Under the pieces are notes generated by a model. The model was not told the origin of the DNA, made no database searches, and was given only the letters and a program-made list of their open reading frames with translations. From Myxococcales bacterium (GTDB lineage Bacteria; Myxococcota_A; Polyangia; Polyangiales; Polyangiaceae): 64,000 nucleotides of DNA. The stretch is taken from the NCBI GenBank assembly GCA_025359105.1, contig JANYHK010000060.1:62001-126000 (forward strand). The letters run 5' to 3'. A program made the position numbers and the translations under genes. Below are positions 1-8,119 of the stretch, in pieces (within the stretch, counting starts at the first letter, position 1; every line of letters starts with the position of its first letter).

Positions 1-1387
1 CCTGGCTCGAGCGCTCGACGTGCTGCGTGATGAGGCGCATCTTCTCGGCGCTCTTCATGATGAGCTCGGACCCGCGCGCCTGCTGCGCGGTGGCGGCGGC
101 GATCTGCTGCACCGTCTCGGCGATGCGCCCGATGGCGTCGGTGACCTGCTTGCTCCCCTTGGCCTGTTCGACGGTGGCGCGGGCGATGGCGCGCACCATG
201 TTCGTCGACTTCTGCGAGCTCTCGAGGATCTTCTTGAGCGCGCGCTCGGCCTCGTTGGAGACCTCGACGCCGCGATCGACGTTGTGGGCGCCGCGCTCGA
301 CGGCGCTGATGGCGTTCTTGCTCTCGGCCTGGACCGTCTTGATGAGATCGGTGATCTCGCGCGTGCTCGTTCCGGCGCGCTCGGCGAGATCCTTGATCTC
401 GTCGGCGACGACGGCGAAGCCCTTGCCCTGCTCGCCGGCCTGGGCGGCGATGATGGCGGCGTTCAGGGCGAGGAGGTTCGTCTGCTCGGCGACGTCGTCG
501 ATGACGTTGACGATCTGACCGATCGCCTCGATCCGCGAGCCGAGGTTGGAGATGACGGCCACGGCCTCCTGGCTCGACTCCTTGATGCGGTAAATCTCGC
601 TGATCGTCTTGAGGATGGCCTCCGCGCCCTTCTCGGCGTCGAGGGCCACTTCTTCGGAGAGGCGGGCCGTCTCGTTCGCGTTCGACTGGACCTGGTCGAT
701 CGAGACGTCCATCTCGTTCATCGACGAGCTCGTCTCCTCGGCGGTCAAGGACAGCGCGTCGACGTTCTTGGCGACCTCCTTGATCGAGTACGCCATCTCC
801 TCGATCGAGCTCACCGTCTCGCGCACGCTGCCGGCCAGCTCGCCGACGTTCTCGGCGACCTCGTCGTTCGTCGCCGTCATCTCGAGGATCGACGAGCTCG
901 ACTCTTCGGCGCTCTGCGTGAGCGCCTCGACGTGCTGGGCGATCTCGCTGATCTGAATCGTCATGCCGCGAATGAGCTTCGTCGTCTCGTCGCTGGCGCC
1001 GATCTGCAGCGTCACGCCCTCGGAGAGCTTCTTGGCGACGTCCTCGAGGGTGCGCTCGGCCTCGTCGAGCTCGCGCGACTTCTTCGTCTGCTCGGCGGTC
1101 TCTTTCGTGCGGCGGTCGGCGAAGGAGGCGAGCTCCTCGTAGACGCGTGCGACGTCGGGGGGGCTGCCGGCGGGCGCGCTCGGCCGTTCGCCGCCCGCCG
1201 CCTTGCGCACGGCGTCGGCGAGGCCGCCCAGCGAGGCGCCGCCGCCGCTACCGGCGAAGAGAATGGCGGCCGCGCCGGCGATCGCGACGAAGATGGCGTA
1301 GTTCTGGGTCGGCGCGACGAACAGAATCCCGGCGCCGAGGGCCATGAGGGCAATGGCGGCCGCGAGATGCTTGGGCATGGGGCTCAT
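1..1387 (-). CDS. Methyl-accepting chemotaxis protein, 3' end cut by window
   Basis: Chemoreceptor that would signal to CheA/CheW. The 462 visible residues open with two closely spaced hydrophobic segments (about 8-25 and 30-46), so there is almost no periplasmic sensor. A long heptad-rich coiled coil follows. The hairpin tip near residues 290-325 reads [20 protein letters not shown], then [18 protein letters not shown], which is the MCP signature. The usual Glu after AAI is Ile and the Arg after AA is Gln, so the tip is slightly divergent. The start at 1387 is chosen because its ATGA overlaps the stop of the methyltransferase upstream; a second ATG lies three codons in. The absence of a ligand-binding domain suggests it senses an internal or membrane signal (inference). 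The C-terminus lies outside the window. Confidence 0.93.
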   Translation of the reverse strand, partial: MSPMPKHLAAAIALMALGAGILFVAPTQNYAIFVAIAGAAAILFAGSGGGASLGGLADAVRKAAGGERPSAPAGSPPDVARVYEELASFADRRTKETAEQTKKSRELDEAERTLEDVAKKLSEGVTLQIGASDETTKLIRGMTIQISEIAQHVEALTQSAEESSSSILEMTATNDEVAENVGELAGSVRETVSSIEEMAYSIKEVAKNVDALSLTAEETSSSMNEMDVSIDQVQSNANETARLSEEVALDAEKGAEAILKTISEIYRIKESSQEAVAVISNLGSRIEAIGQIVNVIDDVAEQTNLLALNAAIIAAQAGEQGKGFAVVADEIKDLAERAGTSTREITDLIKTVQAESKNAISAVERGAHNVDRGVEVSNEAERALKKILESSQKSTNMVRAIARATVEQAKGSKQVTDAIGRIAETVQQIAAATAQQARGSELIMKSAEKMRLITQHVERSSQ

Positions 1388-2421
1388 CTGCGGCCTTCAC
1401 CTATACACCGGCCGGCCCCGATGCGGGGGCTCTCCTCGCGCTCGTCTCCGCCGGTCAGGGTGACCCCGGCCTGGGCCAAACGGCTCTCGATCGTCTCCAG
1501 GGCGACGTCGCTCCGGTCGATGCCCACGAAGCGGCGGCCGAGGCGGGCGGCGACCACGAGCGTGGTGCCGCTCCCGGCGTACGGATCCAGCACGCGATCG
1601 CCGGGTTGCGTGAGCGCCCGCACGACGCGGTCGAGCAGGGCCTCCGGCTTCTGCGACGGGTAGCCGGTGCGTTCGCGCGACACCGGGGCGATGACGCCGA
1701 TGTCCCACACGTCGCCCATCGGGGTTCCGTCCGAGGCGACGGACAGCGTCGACGATCGCTCCCGTCGCCCGTCGGTGCCGATCACGGCGCGCTGCTTCTT
1801 CGTCCCCCAGGTCGCGAGCGTCGACGCGGCGAGCGGCTCGTAGAGCTGGTTCCACCGCGGGGGGCTGGTGGCGTCCTTCCGGTAGCGGAGGAGCACGTCG
1901 TGCACACGCTGGAAGTTCGGCGTCTTGCTCGGCCACCGCCGGTAGCGCCAGACGATCTCGCTGGCGAAGCACTCCTCGCCGAAGATCTCGTCGCACATGA
2001 CCTTCACGTAGTGACTCGTCTTCGGATCCACGTGCACGACGACCGAGCCGTGCGGCGCGAGCAGCTCCCGGACGCCCACCAGGCGCGAGCCCAGCGCCTC
2101 GAGGTACTCGGCGCGGTCCTTCCAGCGGTCGTCGAACGCCTCGCGCCGCTCGCGTGCGGCACCTTTGGCGCCCCCTTTTCGGTCGATCGCCTCGTGGACG
2201 CGCCCGGTCAAGAACGGCGGGTCGAGGTAGGCGAGGGCGAACGTCTCTCCCTGCTCGCGGGCGAGGAGCCGCATCGCCGCCAGGTTGTCCCCGAAGAGCA
2301 GCTCGCTGCCGCCGGTGGCCGAAAGGCGCCGGATAGGGCTTCCTTTTGCCAGCCGCTCGCCGCTGGCGGGCGCAAATTGCTCGGGTCGGTCGGGCCAGGA
2401 CAGGGTCACGCGCGACTTCAC
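1384..2421 (-). CDS. Site-specific DNA methyltransferase, beta class
   Basis: S-adenosylmethionine-dependent DNA methyltransferase of the N4-cytosine/N6-adenine type. Motif IV, LDPPF, lies at residues 67-70. The SAM-binding motif [10 protein letters not shown], lies near residues 278-286. Catalytic motif before SAM motif is the beta-class order. The 345-residue length from a GTG at 2421 fits this family; no better ATG exists before motif IV. It is transcribed away from trpS (63 bases between starts), and its TGA overlaps the ATG of the chemoreceptor gene, so the two are probably co-translated. No restriction endonuclease gene is adjacent, so it may be an orphan regulatory methyltransferase. 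Specificity cannot be read from sequence. Confidence 0.88.
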   Translation of the reverse strand: MKSRVTLSWPDRPEQFAPASGERLAKGSPIRRLSATGGSELLFGDNLAAMRLLAREQGETFALAYLDPPFLTGRVHEAIDRKGGAKGAARERREAFDDRWKDRAEYLEALGSRLVGVRELLAPHGSVVVHVDPKTSHYVKVMCDEIFGEECFASEIVWRYRRWPSKTPNFQRVHDVLLRYRKDATSPPRWNQLYEPLAASTLATWGTKKQRAVIGTDGRRERSSTLSVASDGTPMGDVWDIGVIAPVSRERTGYPSQKPEALLDRVVRALTQPGDRVLDPYAGSGTTLVVAARLGRRFVGIDRSDVALETIESRLAQAGVTLTGGDEREESPRIGAGRCIGEGRR

Positions 2422-2484
2422 GGCAGCGATCGTATCGGGACGCCCTCGCAGACCGCCAAGTTTCAGGCTATTTGCAGGGCTCCC

Positions 2485-3492
2485 ATGAGCCCCACGAAAC
2501 CGCGCGTCTTCTCCGGGATCCAACCCTCGGGCGAGCTCCACATCGGCAACTACCTCGGCGCGACGCGCACGTGGGCCCAACAGGTCGCCGAGCAGAAGGA
2601 GGAGCTCATCTTCTGCATCGTCGACGCGCACGCGATCACCGTCGAGTACGACGCGAAAGAGCTGAAGAAGCGCACGCTCGATCTCGCGATGGATCTGGTC
2701 GCCTGCGGGCTCGATCCCGAAAAGTGCACACTCTTCGTCCAGAGCGACGTCCGCGAGCACACCGAGCTCGCCTGGTACCTCGCGACGGCGACGCCGATGG
2801 GCGATCTCGGGCGGATGACGCAGTTCAAGGACAAGAGCGAGGGCAAGGAGTTCGTCTCGACGGCGCTCTTCACCTACCCGGTGCTCATGAGCGCGGACAT
2901 CCTCCTCTACAAGGCCACCGTCGTGCCCGTCGGCGAGGACCAGGTCCAGCACCTCGAGCTCGCGCGCGAGACGGTGCGCCGCTTCAACTACCGCCACGGC
3001 GAGATCTTCGTCGAGCCGCAGCCGCGCCTGTCCAAGACGCCGCGCATCCTGGGCCTGGATGGTCAGGGCAAGATGAGCAAATCGAAGAACAACACGATCG
3101 CGCTCTTCGACGAGCCGGATGTCTTCTGGAACAAGCTTCGCCCCGCGTTCACCGATCCGCAGCGTGCCCGCAAGGTCGATCCAGGCCGGCCCGAGCTCTG
3201 CAACATCTTCACGATGCACAAGGCCGTGAGCTCCGAGGACCAGCAAAAGGAAGTCGTCGACAGCTGCACCGGCGCCAAGTGGGGGTGCATGGACTGCAAG
3301 AAGATGCTGTTCGAGAACTTCAACCGCGAGCTCGTCCCGCTCCGCGCGAAGCGCAAAGAACAGACGCCGGAGGGCATCGTGAAGGTGCTCGGCGAGGGCG
3401 CCGACAAGGCGCGCGCGATTGCCCAGGGCACGATGCGCGAGGTGCGCGCGGCGATGGGTATCGGCAGCGGCGCGCCGGTCCCGGGCGGCTGA
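2485..3492 (+). CDS. trpS: Tryptophanyl-tRNA synthetase
   Basis: Charges tRNA-Trp with tryptophan in the cytoplasm (class I aminoacyl-tRNA synthetase). The HIGH-type motif is HIGN at residues 19-22, following the family hallmark SGIQPSGELHIGNYLG. The KMSKS motif is intact at about 196-200. The length of 335 residues is normal for bacterial TrpRS. The ATG at 2485 places the Rossmann fold exactly at the N-terminus. A C-terminal CxxC-like pair occurs in the helical domain (WGCMDCKK), a variation also found in other bacterial TrpRS. The next gene starts two bases after its stop, implying one transcript. Confidence 0.97.
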   Translation: MSPTKPRVFSGIQPSGELHIGNYLGATRTWAQQVAEQKEELIFCIVDAHAITVEYDAKELKKRTLDLAMDLVACGLDPEKCTLFVQSDVREHTELAWYLATATPMGDLGRMTQFKDKSEGKEFVSTALFTYPVLMSADILLYKATVVPVGEDQVQHLELARETVRRFNYRHGEIFVEPQPRLSKTPRILGLDGQGKMSKSKNNTIALFDEPDVFWNKLRPAFTDPQRARKVDPGRPELCNIFTMHKAVSSEDQQKEVVDSCTGAKWGCMDCKKMLFENFNRELVPLRAKRKEQTPEGIVKVLGEGADKARAIAQGTMREVRAAMGIGSGAPVPGG

Positions 3493-3494
3493 CC

Positions 3495-3913
3495 ATGCCA
3501 GGGCGCGCGGGCAAGCTGCTCCTCTGCCTCGCGTTCGTCGCCGCGTGCTCGCGCCCGGCGCCCGACGCGACCCCGGAGGGGGTCGTGCGCCTGTGGCTCG
3601 AGAAGATGGAGGCGCAGCCGGAAGATCCCCACGCCTCGCGCGAGGCGTTCCAGCTCCTCGGCCCTGCCGCGCGCGCGAACCTCGAGAAGCGGGCGGAGCG
3701 CGCGAGCCGCAGCATGGGCCGCCGCGTGGAGGCCTACGAGATGCTGGCGGAGGGCCGCTTCGGCCTGAAGTTTCGGCCGAAGGCGATGACGTCGAGCACG
3801 ACCGGCGATCGCGCGACGGTGGACATCGTCGGGAGTGATCCGACGCTCGAGCACGCGATCGTCGTGTGCGCGAAGGAGCCGGCGGGCTGGAGGGTGGAGC
3901 CGGAGCTGCCGTA

Positions 3914-3914
<1 letters not shown>
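3495..3914 (+). CDS. Small lipoprotein of unknown function
   Basis: A 139-residue predicted lipoprotein. Residues 1-18 form a signal sequence ending in the lipobox VAAC (lipidated Cys18). The mature part is a charged, mostly helical domain followed by a short beta-rich segment (residues about 85-135), which resembles the general layout of DUF4878/NTF2-like lipoproteins, but I do not recognise the family with certainty. It starts two bases after trpS, so it is cotranscribed. Its TAG stop runs directly into a hexanucleotide repeat tract. Confidence 0.8.
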
Positions 3915-3985
<71 letters not shown>

Positions 3986-4029
3986 GTGTTGCAACCCTGG
4001 CTTCCCCGCCTTACCTTCCCAGCGCGACA

Positions 4030-5013
4030 ATGGCCGACGACCTCTACGCCGTGCTCGGCGTTCCGAAGAACGCCGACCACGACACGATCAAGAAAGCGTA
4101 CCGGAAGCTCGCGAAGGAGCTGCACCCCGACAAGAACCCGGGGAACAAGCAGTCCGAGTCGCGCTTCAAGTCCGTAAACCACGCGTTCGACGTCCTGGGT
4201 AACGACAAGAAGCGTCCCCTTTACGACGAGTTCGGCGAGGAGGGGCTGCGCGACGGCTTCGAGGTCGAAAAGGCGCGGGCCTACAAGCAGTGGGCCGGCG
4301 CTGCGAACCAGGCCGGGCGCCGCGGCGGTGGCATGCCCCGCGGCGGCGGCGGCGTCCACGAGGTCAACCTCGAGGACCTGTTCAATGGCGGCCCTGGCGG
4401 CGTCGGCAGCTCCGCCGGTAGCGATTTCTTCGGAGATCTGTTCGGTCGCGGCGGCCGGCGCGCGCGCGGGCCGGTCAAGGGGGCCGACCTCGAGAGCGAG
4501 ATGACGATCGACTTCGTCTCCGCCGTCCGCGGCGCCACGTTCGAGCTACGCCTCAACAACGCCATCGAGCCGGTCAGCGTGCGCATCCCGCCCGGCGCCG
4601 GCGAGGGGAGCCGAATCCGCATCCCCGGCCACGGCGCGCAGTCGATGGGCGGCGGGCCGCCGGGCGACATGATGGTCGTCCTCCACGTGCAGCCGCACAA
4701 ATGGTTCAAGCGCGACGGCGACGATCTGCGCCTGTCGCTCCCCATCACGCTCCACGAAGCGTACGCCGGCGCGAAGGTGAAGGTGCCGACGCCTGAGGGC
4801 GCGGTCACGATCAAGGTTCCCCCGCGCACGCAGTCCGGCGCGGTGCTTCGCGTGCGCGGCAAAGGCGTCTCGCGCAAGGGCAAGGAGGCGGGGGACCTCT
4901 ACGTCGAGCTCGTCGTGCAGATCCCGACGGAGGACTCGCCCGAAGTGGCCGAGCTCATCGAGAAGCTCGGACAGTTCCAGACCGAAGACCCGCGCAAGGA
5001 ACTCGCGTTCTAG
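4030..5013 (+). CDS. DnaJ-type co-chaperone without zinc finger (CbpA-like)
   Basis: J-domain protein expected to stimulate DnaK ATPase activity and deliver substrates. The J domain spans residues 1-70 with HPD at 32-34 in ELHPDKNPGN. A Gly/Phe/Arg-rich linker (about 95-150) follows, then two beta-sandwich substrate-binding domains (about 155-325). The four CxxCxGxG zinc repeats of classical DnaJ are absent, so this is type II (CbpA/DjlA-like). Length 327 is typical. The ATG at 4030 starts the J domain. It lies 115 bases after the lipoprotein gene, with the GTCGGN tract in the gap. Confidence 0.95.
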   Translation: MADDLYAVLGVPKNADHDTIKKAYRKLAKELHPDKNPGNKQSESRFKSVNHAFDVLGNDKKRPLYDEFGEEGLRDGFEVEKARAYKQWAGAANQAGRRGGGMPRGGGGVHEVNLEDLFNGGPGGVGSSAGSDFFGDLFGRGGRRARGPVKGADLESEMTIDFVSAVRGATFELRLNNAIEPVSVRIPPGAGEGSRIRIPGHGAQSMGGGPPGDMMVVLHVQPHKWFKRDGDDLRLSLPITLHEAYAGAKVKVPTPEGAVTIKVPPRTQSGAVLRVRGKGVSRKGKEAGDLYVELVVQIPTEDSPEVAELIEKLGQFQTEDPRKELAF

Positions 5014-5025
5014 CGGCCTTCCTCG

Positions 5026-5124
5026 TCAGAACAGCTTGAAGCCCAGGTTCAGCGGGATCTTCGGGGGCGGCGACTGTCCTACCGTCGGGACGGTGGTGTC
5101 CAGGAGTTGGGAGCGCGCTCCATG
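5026..5124 (-). pseudogene. Possible outer-membrane protein C-terminal remnant
   Basis: Directly after the stop of the lipoprotein gene at 5125 the same frame stays open for 32 codons and ends at TGA 5028-5026. The last residues are KIPLNLGFKLF, which looks like the terminal beta strand of an outer-membrane barrel with its final aromatic residue. There is no start codon of its own. It may be a gene remnant or chance; no function is claimed. Confidence 0.25.
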
Positions 5125-5832
5125 TCAGTGCGGCGTGATGAGCTCGCCGACCCGGTACTTCACCTCACGCGCCGCGTCGGCGTCGGGCGTCTCGATCAAG
5201 ACGGAGTAGCCGTCCGGCTGATCGGTCACCTTGGCCGTCACGTCACGCGGGACGAGCGGACAATAGAGCATCCACGGCACGTTGTGGGCGAGCGCGTCGT
5301 TTCGGGCCAGGTGACAATCCACGACCTTCTGGAGGCCCGCGCTCGTCATCGTCGGCACCTTGCGAAACACGACGATGGCGCCCTTCGGCACCTGTGTCAC
5401 GCGCAGGATGTCGCTGCGGTGCGCGAACGGGCTCACGTCGCGATCGTGCTCGCTCAGGCCCCCGCACGCCTTGGTCTCGGCGTTGCGAAGCGCCAGCGAG
5501 GCGGCGCGGTGCTCCGCGGCCGCGTGCTCGTGGGCGCGCGCTTCCTCGAGCTGCGCCTGGGTGGGGTTGATCCTGCTCGTCCAGCACTCCCCGAGGCCGT
5601 CGCCGGTGCGCTGCCCGGGCCCGCCTGGCGTGCAGATCTCCTTGAGGGTGACCGCTTTCGGATCGAACCTCCCGCGGTGGTCGGATGCTTCCCGCTCTTC
5701 CGCCTTGGCGGCAGCCTCTTGCTGCGCGGCGCTCAGGTGCGTGCCGGCGCCTGGGGCAGCAGCTGTGGTGTTGGTCGAGGCGCACGCCGTCACGAACAAG
5801 AGCGCGACGAAAGGCGCGAGGTGCGTTTTCAT
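5125..5832 (-). CDS. Hypothetical lipoprotein
   Basis: A 235-residue protein with a signal peptide ending in VTAC (Cys17). An Ala/Glu-rich helical stretch follows to about residue 60. The rest contains four cysteines (in ICTPG, ECWTS, KACGG, DCHLAR) and a C-terminal alpha/beta segment. I do not recognise the family. It is convergent with the DnaJ gene and separated from it by a short possible barrel remnant. The start is supported by the purine-rich GGAGGAAGC just upstream of ATG 5832. Confidence 0.75.
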   Translation of the reverse strand: MKTHLAPFVALLFVTACASTNTTAAAPGAGTHLSAAQQEAAAKAEEREASDHRGRFDPKAVTLKEICTPGGPGQRTGDGLGECWTSRINPTQAQLEEARAHEHAAAEHRAASLALRNAETKACGGLSEHDRDVSPFAHRSDILRVTQVPKGAIVVFRKVPTMTSAGLQKVVDCHLARNDALAHNVPWMLYCPLVPRDVTAKVTDQPDGYSVLIETPDADAAREVKYRVGELITPH

Positions 5833-5962
5833 GATGCTTCCTCCTTCTCACCGCGGAGGAGCAAGTTGCGGACCGCGCAAAACTCGCATGATTCTGCGGC
5901 GCGAGGCGGCGTTGTCGGGCCGCCCTTTGCGCGGCGGTGCAAGGCTTGCTGCTGTCCGTAGC

Positions 5963-6004
5963 CTGTCGTCCGTAGACCGTCGTCCGCAGACTGTTGTCAG
6001 TAGA
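5963..6004. repeat. Three 14-bp tandem repeats
   Basis: Three imperfect copies of a 14-base unit (5963-5976 CTGTCGTCCGTAGA, 5977-5990, 5991-6004) lie at and across the 3' end of the cysteine-rich lipoprotein gene. The last copy includes that gene's stop codon. Confidence 0.8.
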
Positions 6005-6410
6005 CGTCGGACGTCGCGTCGAATGTCTGGGTGGACCCTGCGTCGGCCGCGTCACCCGCGTCTGCGTGCGTACCGACGCGGGCGTCGGCGAGGACCGCCG
6101 CGTCGCTCGTACCCGCGTGGCAGCCGACCGGCTCCCACGTCCAGCCCACCGTCGTGGCCGCGGGGCAGTCTCCGGGATCGTCGACGCAGAGCCCTCCGGG
6201 GCCGCCGGTGGTCGCGCCCGTCGCGCACCAGCCGCAGCCAAGCGCGGGCGTGCAGGTGCCGCACGACGCATATTGACCGCAGTGCGGGCTCCCGTGCGCG
6301 GTCCCGCCACCGCCACCGCCAGGGTAGTGGCGCGGCGCGTCGTCGCACGCGCCCAGCAGGCCGAGCGCGAGCAGGAGGACCGGGAGGGCACCGACGACAA
6401 GACGCTTCAT
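5997..6410 (-). CDS. Cysteine-rich lipoprotein with PSI-like motif
   Basis: A 137-residue predicted surface lipoprotein. The signal peptide ends in LGAC (Cys22). After a Gly-rich spacer comes a compact cysteine cluster (CGQYASCGTCTPALGCGWC) that resembles the plexin/PSI cysteine-knot pattern with the characteristic GWC. The tail is Asp/Ala-rich and probably disordered. Proteins of this layout are common on myxobacterial surfaces. An upstream ATG at 6449 is possible, but the 6410 start gives a clean signal peptide. Confidence 0.75.
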   Translation of the reverse strand: MKRLVVGALPVLLLALGLLGACDDAPRHYPGGGGGGTAHGSPHCGQYASCGTCTPALGCGWCATGATTGGPGGLCVDDPGDCPAATTVGWTWEPVGCHAGTSDAAVLADARVGTHADAGDAADAGSTQTFDATSDVY

Positions 6411-6549
6411 TCGCACGGAAGATCTAGCGCACGTCCGCGTGCCGCGCACCCCGGCCGACCACGAAAAGCGCCGAGCGCGGCCCCGCCGCGTGCAAGAGAG
6501 CAGAAGTCCTCGGACGGGTCCCCGGCCCGCCCGAGGCTGGGCTGCGAAG

Positions 6550-6729
6550 TTACTTGGGAAGGCTGCCGGGGGCGACCGGGGCCGCGGGAGCCGCCGGGGT
6601 GGAGGGGGCGCTCGCGTCGGTCGCCAGATCGGTGCCGGTCATGGCGGGCTTGTCCGGACCACCGCACGCTGCGGCGAGGGCCGAAAGAACGAAGGCGACC
6701 GCGAGAGAGGAGCCAAAGGAACGGTTCAT
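6550..6729 (-). CDS. Small Pro/Ala-rich lipoprotein
   Basis: Only 59 residues. It has a convincing signal peptide with lipobox-like AAAC (Cys22), followed by a Thr/Ala/Pro-rich tail. The start at 6729 is supported by GGAGACAAC about 10 bases upstream. It could be a short structural lipoprotein or simply a small exported peptide. It is divergent from the RCC1-repeat lipoprotein gene. Confidence 0.6.
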   Translation of the reverse strand: MNRSFGSSLAVAFVLSALAAACGGPDKPAMTGTDLATDASAPSTPAAPAAPVAPGSLPK

Positions 6730-6907
6730 GATGAGTTGTCTCCAGGTAGGTGACGGGGGCCCCGGGGGACCCCGCTTTGGCGCGACTCTAACAAGCAGCC
6801 GCCCCGCGCGCGAGAGCGCTTTTCGTGCCGTCGCCGAGGACGGCGTGGCGGCATCGCTGTCGGGTGGGGCGCCACCGCAATGGGCTCTGGTAGTAGTCTC
6901 AGCGCCG

Positions 6908-8086
6908 ATGCATCGCTCCTCGCTGCTGCTCGGCTCGGTCGTACTCGCGGCCTGCGGTGCCTCTACGGCGCCGGCCGTTGCCCCGGGCACCGCGCCGCTG
7001 CCTTCGCCCGACGCCGCCCGCACCTCGCCCGCCGCCGCCGCCGCGTCGCCCGCGTCCGCGGCGGCATCCACGCCCACGCAAGGGGCGACGCAGATCGACT
7101 GCGGCGACTTTCATACGTGCGCGCGTCTCGTGGATGGCACCGCCCGCTGCTGGGGCCGCAACGATCACGGCCAGCTCGGCGACGGAACGACCGTCGATCG
7201 GCACGCGCCTGTCAGCCCCGCCGGGCTCCGCGGCGTCGTCGAGGTCGCGGCCGGCACGAGCTTCACCTGCGCGCGCCTCGAAGGCGGCACCGCGCAGTGC
7301 TGGGGCACCGGCCGGATGCTCGGCGACGGCGCGGCCCACACCAACCTTCCGCCCACGCCTGTCGCGCAGCTGAGCAGCCTCGTCGAGATTCGCGCCGCCG
7401 GCCTCGTCACGTGCGCGCGCCGCGACGACGGGGCGCGCTGCTGGGGGCTCGAGGGCGACCGCGCGCGCGCCGCGACGCGCACCGATCTAGCCGAGCTCGG
7501 CAAGCCCGTCGAGCTCGCCACCGGCTCCGCGCACGCGTGCGGCCGGCAGGCCGACGGCACCGTCCGCTGCTGGGGTGACTTCGAGTGGACGGTCGGCGCG
7601 GCGCGGAGCTTCTTGAGGCCCGAAATCCGCGGTGCGAAGCGGCTCGTGACCGGAGACGACTTCCTCTGCGCCATCGTCGACGGCGGCGCGGTGCGTTGCT
7701 GGGGCCGCAACGACGACGGTCAGCTCGGCAAGGCGCCCGACGAGGATGTCCACGCGACCGCGGTCGAGATCCGCGGTGTGGCCCACGCCGAGCGCCTCGC
7801 CGCCGGCGAAGGGCAAGCATGCGCGGTGCTCACCGGCGGCGCGGTGCAGTGCTGGGGCGCCAACGAGGAAGGCGAGCTCGGCCTGGGCACGCGCACGACC
7901 ACCGAGCTTCCTCAGGCCGCCGTGAAGGGCCTGTCGTCCGTTCGCGACGTCTGCATCGGCTCGTCGCACGCGTGCGCGCTCACCGAGGAGGGCTCCGTTC
8001 ACTGCTGGGGCGCCAACGCTGCCGGGCAGGTCGGCGACGGCACGAAGGACCGCGCGCTCAGCCCCCGCCGGGTGCTCGGGATCTGA
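6908..8086 (+). CDS. RCC1-repeat lipoprotein
   Basis: A 392-residue lipoprotein (lipobox LAAC, Cys16). An Ala/Pro/Ser linker to about residue 60 leads into a beta-propeller built of seven RCC1-type repeats, each closing with a CWG core (RCWGRND, QCWGTG, RCWGLE, RCWGDF, RCWGRND, QCWGAN, HCWGAN). Paired cysteines in each blade suggest disulfide stabilisation outside the cytoplasm. In myxobacteria such proteins are abundant and uncharacterised; adhesion or ligand binding is inference. The gene is convergent with rnr, 33 bases apart. Confidence 0.9.
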   Translation: MHRSSLLLGSVVLAACGASTAPAVAPGTAPLPSPDAARTSPAAAAASPASAAASTPTQGATQIDCGDFHTCARLVDGTARCWGRNDHGQLGDGTTVDRHAPVSPAGLRGVVEVAAGTSFTCARLEGGTAQCWGTGRMLGDGAAHTNLPPTPVAQLSSLVEIRAAGLVTCARRDDGARCWGLEGDRARAATRTDLAELGKPVELATGSAHACGRQADGTVRCWGDFEWTVGAARSFLRPEIRGAKRLVTGDDFLCAIVDGGAVRCWGRNDDGQLGKAPDEDVHATAVEIRGVAHAERLAAGEGQACAVLTGGAVQCWGANEEGELGLGTRTTTELPQAAVKGLSSVRDVCIGSSHACALTEEGSVHCWGANAAGQVGDGTKDRALSPRRVLGI

Positions 8087-8119
8087 GCCGGCCACCGCCG
8101 CTCAGCCGCCGCGCGCGTT

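Noticed and set aside
20-1663. Long plus-strand open frame over the chemoreceptor gene
   Set aside because: Its product is low-complexity Leu/Asp/Arg sequence; the minus strand encodes an unmistakable MCP signalling domain.
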